From Hoplostethus atlanticus (lineage: Eukaryota > Chordata > Actinopteri > Trachichthyiformes > Trachichthyidae): a stretch of 64,000 bases of DNA. Below, piece after piece: positions 60,897-64,000 of this stretch (its first letter is position 1; each line of letters opens with the position of its first letter). The notes beneath the pieces were generated by a model. It did no database searches. It was not told the DNA's origin and worked only from the letters and a program-made list of their open reading frames with translations. A program made the translations under genes and the position numbers. The stretch is taken from positions 2,445,392-2,509,391 of the forward strand of contig JAXDDX010000072.1 of the NCBI GenBank assembly GCA_034670405.1, given 5' to 3'.

Positions 60897-61060
60897 GTAC
60901 GTCACCAATTGCTGCGTTTTTGTCATTTTTTCTTGCTAGTTTTTTAACAGTGTTGAAGCATTTTAGAGTAGATATTTGTTTTTGTGATATTTAGTTGAAA
61001 ATGAGGGAATGGGGAGATCAAACATGAAAGTACAGGCTTACACACTGTTAGGGCTATAGG

Positions 61061-62779
61061 CAAGCGCGGATTTGCGGGGTGGCAAGGGGTGGCCGTGGCC
61101 ACCCTGGACTGAAGCCTGGCCACCCTATTGGCCACCCCAGTCGTAATTGCCTTTTGGGGGCATTTTTCTTGGGCAGAATAATGTTTCTTTTAGAGGCGGA
61201 ACCATTTCTGTACAGCCGCAACACACCTGGGATGCATCTTAGTGCGCGAGTGTCTCTGGAGACTTGACTTTACAACTGGCAAGTCCAGTAAACCACCCAA
61301 TGATCAGTGTTGGGCAGTAGCGTCGCTACGGCGTTACTAGTTCAACTACATTTCTCAGTAGCGTCGCTGTTTTCTGAATCAAATAACTTTTCAGTATCGA
61401 AGCTCTTTTATTGATCAAGTAGTGCGGTAGCGTCCACACAAGCTACATTTCCCCAAGCATTCCTGAAGCTGAAGCGCAGCGGAGCTTTCTGCTGGTCTGA
61501 AATAAAACTGCTAAGGATCAGTAAGAGACGTCACCGCCATACACGGACCTGTATGTGTAGCCGACAGAAGCACTTCCGCATGACGGTGACATCACGTACC
61601 AATCCTTGGGCTGATGCCTGCGACTTGTCTGCTGCAGGCGAATACAGACCCGCGAGCTTGAGTTTACTTGATGGAAAGAAGGCAGAGGGTGAGGACGGAG
61701 AGGAATTGATCCCGAGGGAGTCGCCGTGGCCGTACCTCGAGCTAATACATGAGTTTAAGTTAAACAACAGAGAAAAATGATGCGTTCAGGTGCTCACTGT
61801 GCAACCCCAAGGAGAAGCTGCTCTCAACTTCCAAGACCTCAAACACTAATTTAATAAACAATTGAACTGAACATTGTTTGCCTGCCTATCTGTTTGACTG
61901 ATCAGCAGTGACTTGGAATGAAGTTGGTTCAATGTAAAAATAAATCTTGTAGCTTAGCTCACTACACTTTCCAAGTAGCTTGCCCAACACTGCAAATGAT
62001 TACATGTAAGCTAATAATATCAGAAGGAAGATTGCTTTTCGACTGTATCTATTTAGCAAAGTTTAAGTGTGGAGTCTAGACGAGCACAGTCCCTGGCCTT
62101 AGATGGTTTTGTGAATCGCTTTGCTACAAACCACAATAATAACAACAATAATAATCGCAGAATACAGCTGTTGTAAGCTGAATGCGTGACACAGTCATGT
62201 CATATGTATATGTTGCAGACAGGGGGAATATTATTGCCTTTGAGCATTAGTTTGAGACAGGTGGATCAAAAAGAAAATACATTATTGCCTTTGTAATAAG
62301 TATAATGTTGGCATTATAGAGTTTTTGCAATTATATAATTTGTGTTTTGACAATGAATAATAAGTTTAAGAATAAGAATAATTATAATAAGAATTATAAT
62401 AAGAATAAGAAGTTTACTTTTTTAGTGCTAGCTCAGAGGGCCAGTTTGTGAAACAGACCTCAAATGTAAAAGATGATGAACATCTGTCTCAGAACAGTAG
62501 TAATACTGTGTAGCTTGGGACATTTGTACTTTGTCCCTATAGTGTAAGCTTCTTTGTTACTTTACCTGCAGGAATAAGAAAACAATGTTGGATACACTGA
62601 ATATTATTTGATCTATTCCACCACTGCCTGAATTCTAAATAATGTAGAGTTATGTGTTGTAGGTGCCTTCTAGTTAGACGCATTTTTATGTTCATATAAT
62701 AGTGATTTCTGTGCCACCCCAAAATGACCACTGGTCCCATCCTGGCCACCCCATTGAAAATTGCCTGGCTCCGCCACTG
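61061..62779. mobile_element. hAT-type DNA transposon relic with perfect 8-bp target duplication
   Basis: The left end begins CAAGCGCGGATTTGCGGGGT. The right end read in reverse begins CAGTGGCGGAGCCAGGCAAT, so the termini are imperfect inverted repeats of hAT type. GCTATAGG at 61053-61060 is repeated exactly at 62780-62787, giving an 8-bp target-site duplication, the hAT hallmark. Both inner ends carry repeated GGCCACCC blocks. The 1.7-kb body includes a second, younger element at 61305-61992. No transposase frame survives, so it is non-autonomous. Confidence 0.85.
61305..61992 (+). mobile_element. Nested hAT element with a decayed BED-finger transposase fragment
   Basis: The termini are CAGTGTTGGGCAGTAGCG and its near inverse at the right end (AGCTTGCCCAACACTG). 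The flanking 8-mers CCAATGAT (61297-61304) and CAAATGAT (61993-62000) match at 7 of 8. Inside, the frame ending at 61780 contains ESPWPYLELIHEFKLN. After a one-step frame change FRCSLCNPKEKLLSTSKTSN follows (about 61785-61845). Together these resemble the BED zinc-finger N-terminus of fish hAT transposases, here truncated and frame-broken. The element sits wholly within the older hAT at 61061-62779. Confidence 0.82.
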
Positions 62780-63140
62780 GCTATAGGATCAGCTATAGTG
62801 AGAGTTTGGTAGCACGTACTACTTGCAGATCAATAACACCACTAACTCCTGAAGCAAACTGTTGCAGCCTACAGTAAATTCACTTTCGGCACCGCTTGAC
62901 CAATGGCAGCCTTCAAGCTATAAACACGATTAAGCTTCCTCCTCAGTTGCTTCCTCAGTGGGCTTGCATTTCCAGCATCCCCAGAGCCGTCCTGAACCCT
63001 GGTTGGGAAGAGTCCACGCAAAGCTTCTCACTGCCCCTCAGCTTGACACTGTGTGCCAAAGAGAAAACAACTCATTATTCTGTTTTCATTACGTGATGAT
63101 GCTCCGGAGGTGAAATGAATGTCTGTGTGCGTGTGTGTAT

Positions 63141-63420
63141 GTTAGGGTTAGACTGATGAATTGGATACCAGCCAGTCAGTGTTGTCCACCTCTGACATGA
63201 TGCAGTTTGTTTGATAACATATTTATGGTAGAATTGATCAATAATACACTGGTTGTCTATGGCAAGCCCTTAACCTGAACTGATTCCAATTTTGATCATT
63301 TTGATCAATCATTGATTATTCTGATCCTGGCTTTTAATGGAGGGTTTTTGTGTCCTACCCTGCCGAGATTACAACTGTAGTGTAAACGCTGAATACTGAG
63401 AACGACCTCTTACCTGATGA
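63141..63420 (+). repeat. GTTAGACCGATA-family copy, right end lost
   Basis: It begins GTTAGGGTTAGACTGATGAA. AGTCAGTGTTGTCCACCTCT matches the 51.6-kb copy, and TTTTAATGGAGGGTTTTTGT marks the family block. A matching right terminus is not present. Confidence 0.5.
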
Positions 63421-63574
63421 TGACAGGGCAGCGAGATCCTGACGCTGTCACTTCCAGGGATTGTATGGCCTTTCGGTTAACATTGTCCCAGTTTATGGTC
63501 GTGGCACAACCAATGCAGGGTTCTGTGAAGCCACACAAGAAGGAAGCAGCTTTCAACTCAACTTCAAACGCTGC

Positions 63575-64000
63575 ACAGAATGCACCATTATGTAAAGTGA
63601 AAACTCTTCATTCGTGGTACTTTATCAGACAAACCATATTGTATGTCTACTAAATAATGAGCAACGCTCATTATAGCCGCATCTGGTTTGAACAGGGTTG
63701 CCTCATGCTGTAAAATGTATTTTTCTGGAAGAGGTTGCCTTTCTGACATGAGCAGGACTGACATGTGGCTGATTCCGGCTGCTCCATGTGGTACTGCAGG
63801 CTCCTCAGGGCCTTCAATGAACAGTGGCAGAATGCACCATTATGTAAAGTGAAAACTCTTCATTCGTGGTAAAACTCACTGTGAAAATCTTCTCTCTCAT
63901 ATACCATACTAGACCAACCATGTTGCATGTCTACTGAATGATGAGCATTGATCCACGGAAGAAGTTGCCCTTCTGGCATGAGCAGGTCACATGTGCGAGT
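63575..64000. repeat. Diverged direct duplication, period about 255 bp
   Basis: CAGAATGCACCATTATGTAA and the next 25 bases occur identically at about 63575 and 63831. The downstream parts also align (TGTATGTCTACTAAATAATGAG against TGCATGTCTACTGAATGATGAG; GAAGAGGTTGCCTTTCTGAC against GAAGAAGTTGCCCTTCTGGC). The second unit runs to the window edge, so further units may follow. Confidence 0.65.

Larger units (their letters stand above)
60897..64000 (+). other. Putative intron or 3' flank at the right end, transposon-rich
   Basis: If the exon pair at 60.5-60.9 kb is real, this is its next intron. It is occupied by a nested hAT pair (61061-62779), a copy of the GTTAGACCGATA family (63141-63420) and a diverged direct duplication (63575-64000). 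I find no further coding exon. Confidence 0.4.

Noticed and set aside
58752-64000. TBC1D14 expected here by human synteny
   Set aside because: I found no frame on the minus strand resembling the TBC domain or the C-terminal region of that protein. The candidate exons are on the plus strand and differ in sequence.

Overview
The window is nuclear genomic DNA from a teleost (ray-finned) fish; the species cannot be read from it. The reasons are intron-containing vertebrate genes, long CA/GA microsatellites, many small non-autonomous DNA transposons and SINE/LINE tails of fish type, and a vertebrate gene order. Four protein-coding genes are recognised by sequence: sorcs2 (-), grpel1 (+), tada2b (-) and ccdc96/cfap184 (+). 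From memory of the human map this is the 4p16.1 order SORCS2-GRPEL1-TADA2B-CCDC96, with matching relative orientations.

Layout. Positions 1-32460 appear to be the 5' part of the very large first intron of sorcs2. They hold simple repeats, transposon relics and a few unique CpG- or homeobox-motif-rich stretches that may be enhancers. Coding exon 1 of sorcs2 lies at 32461-32814 in a CpG-rich block. Positions 32815-44655 are intergenic: two transposon relics, a 231-bp direct repeat, long TG arrays and a CTCF-like site. grpel1 spans 44656-47945 (four exons) and converges on tada2b (52818-55263, two exons). tada2b and ccdc96 (55553-58751, three exons) are divergent, with 289 bp between start codons; the shared promoter has NRF1-like, CCAAT and RFX X-box-like motifs. 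To the right, two short exon-like segments (60446-60896) may begin an unrecognised gene. Its putative intron holds a hAT-type transposon with a perfect 8-bp target duplication, into which a second hAT element has inserted. The right end carries a diverged direct repeat.

The genes have unrelated jobs: neurotrophin/sorting receptor (sorcs2), mitochondrial Hsp70 exchange factor (grpel1), SAGA histone-acetylation subunit (tada2b) and ciliary coiled-coil protein (ccdc96). They are a conserved syntenic block, not an operon-like system. Both tada2b and ccdc96 carry one extra base in a homopolymer that breaks a conserved frame; consensus sequencing error is the simplest explanation. I found no new multi-gene system. 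The points most worth a second look are the two frameshifts, the nested hAT pair, a ten-copy GTTAGACCGATA element family, the X-box in the bidirectional promoter and the unassigned exons at the right.
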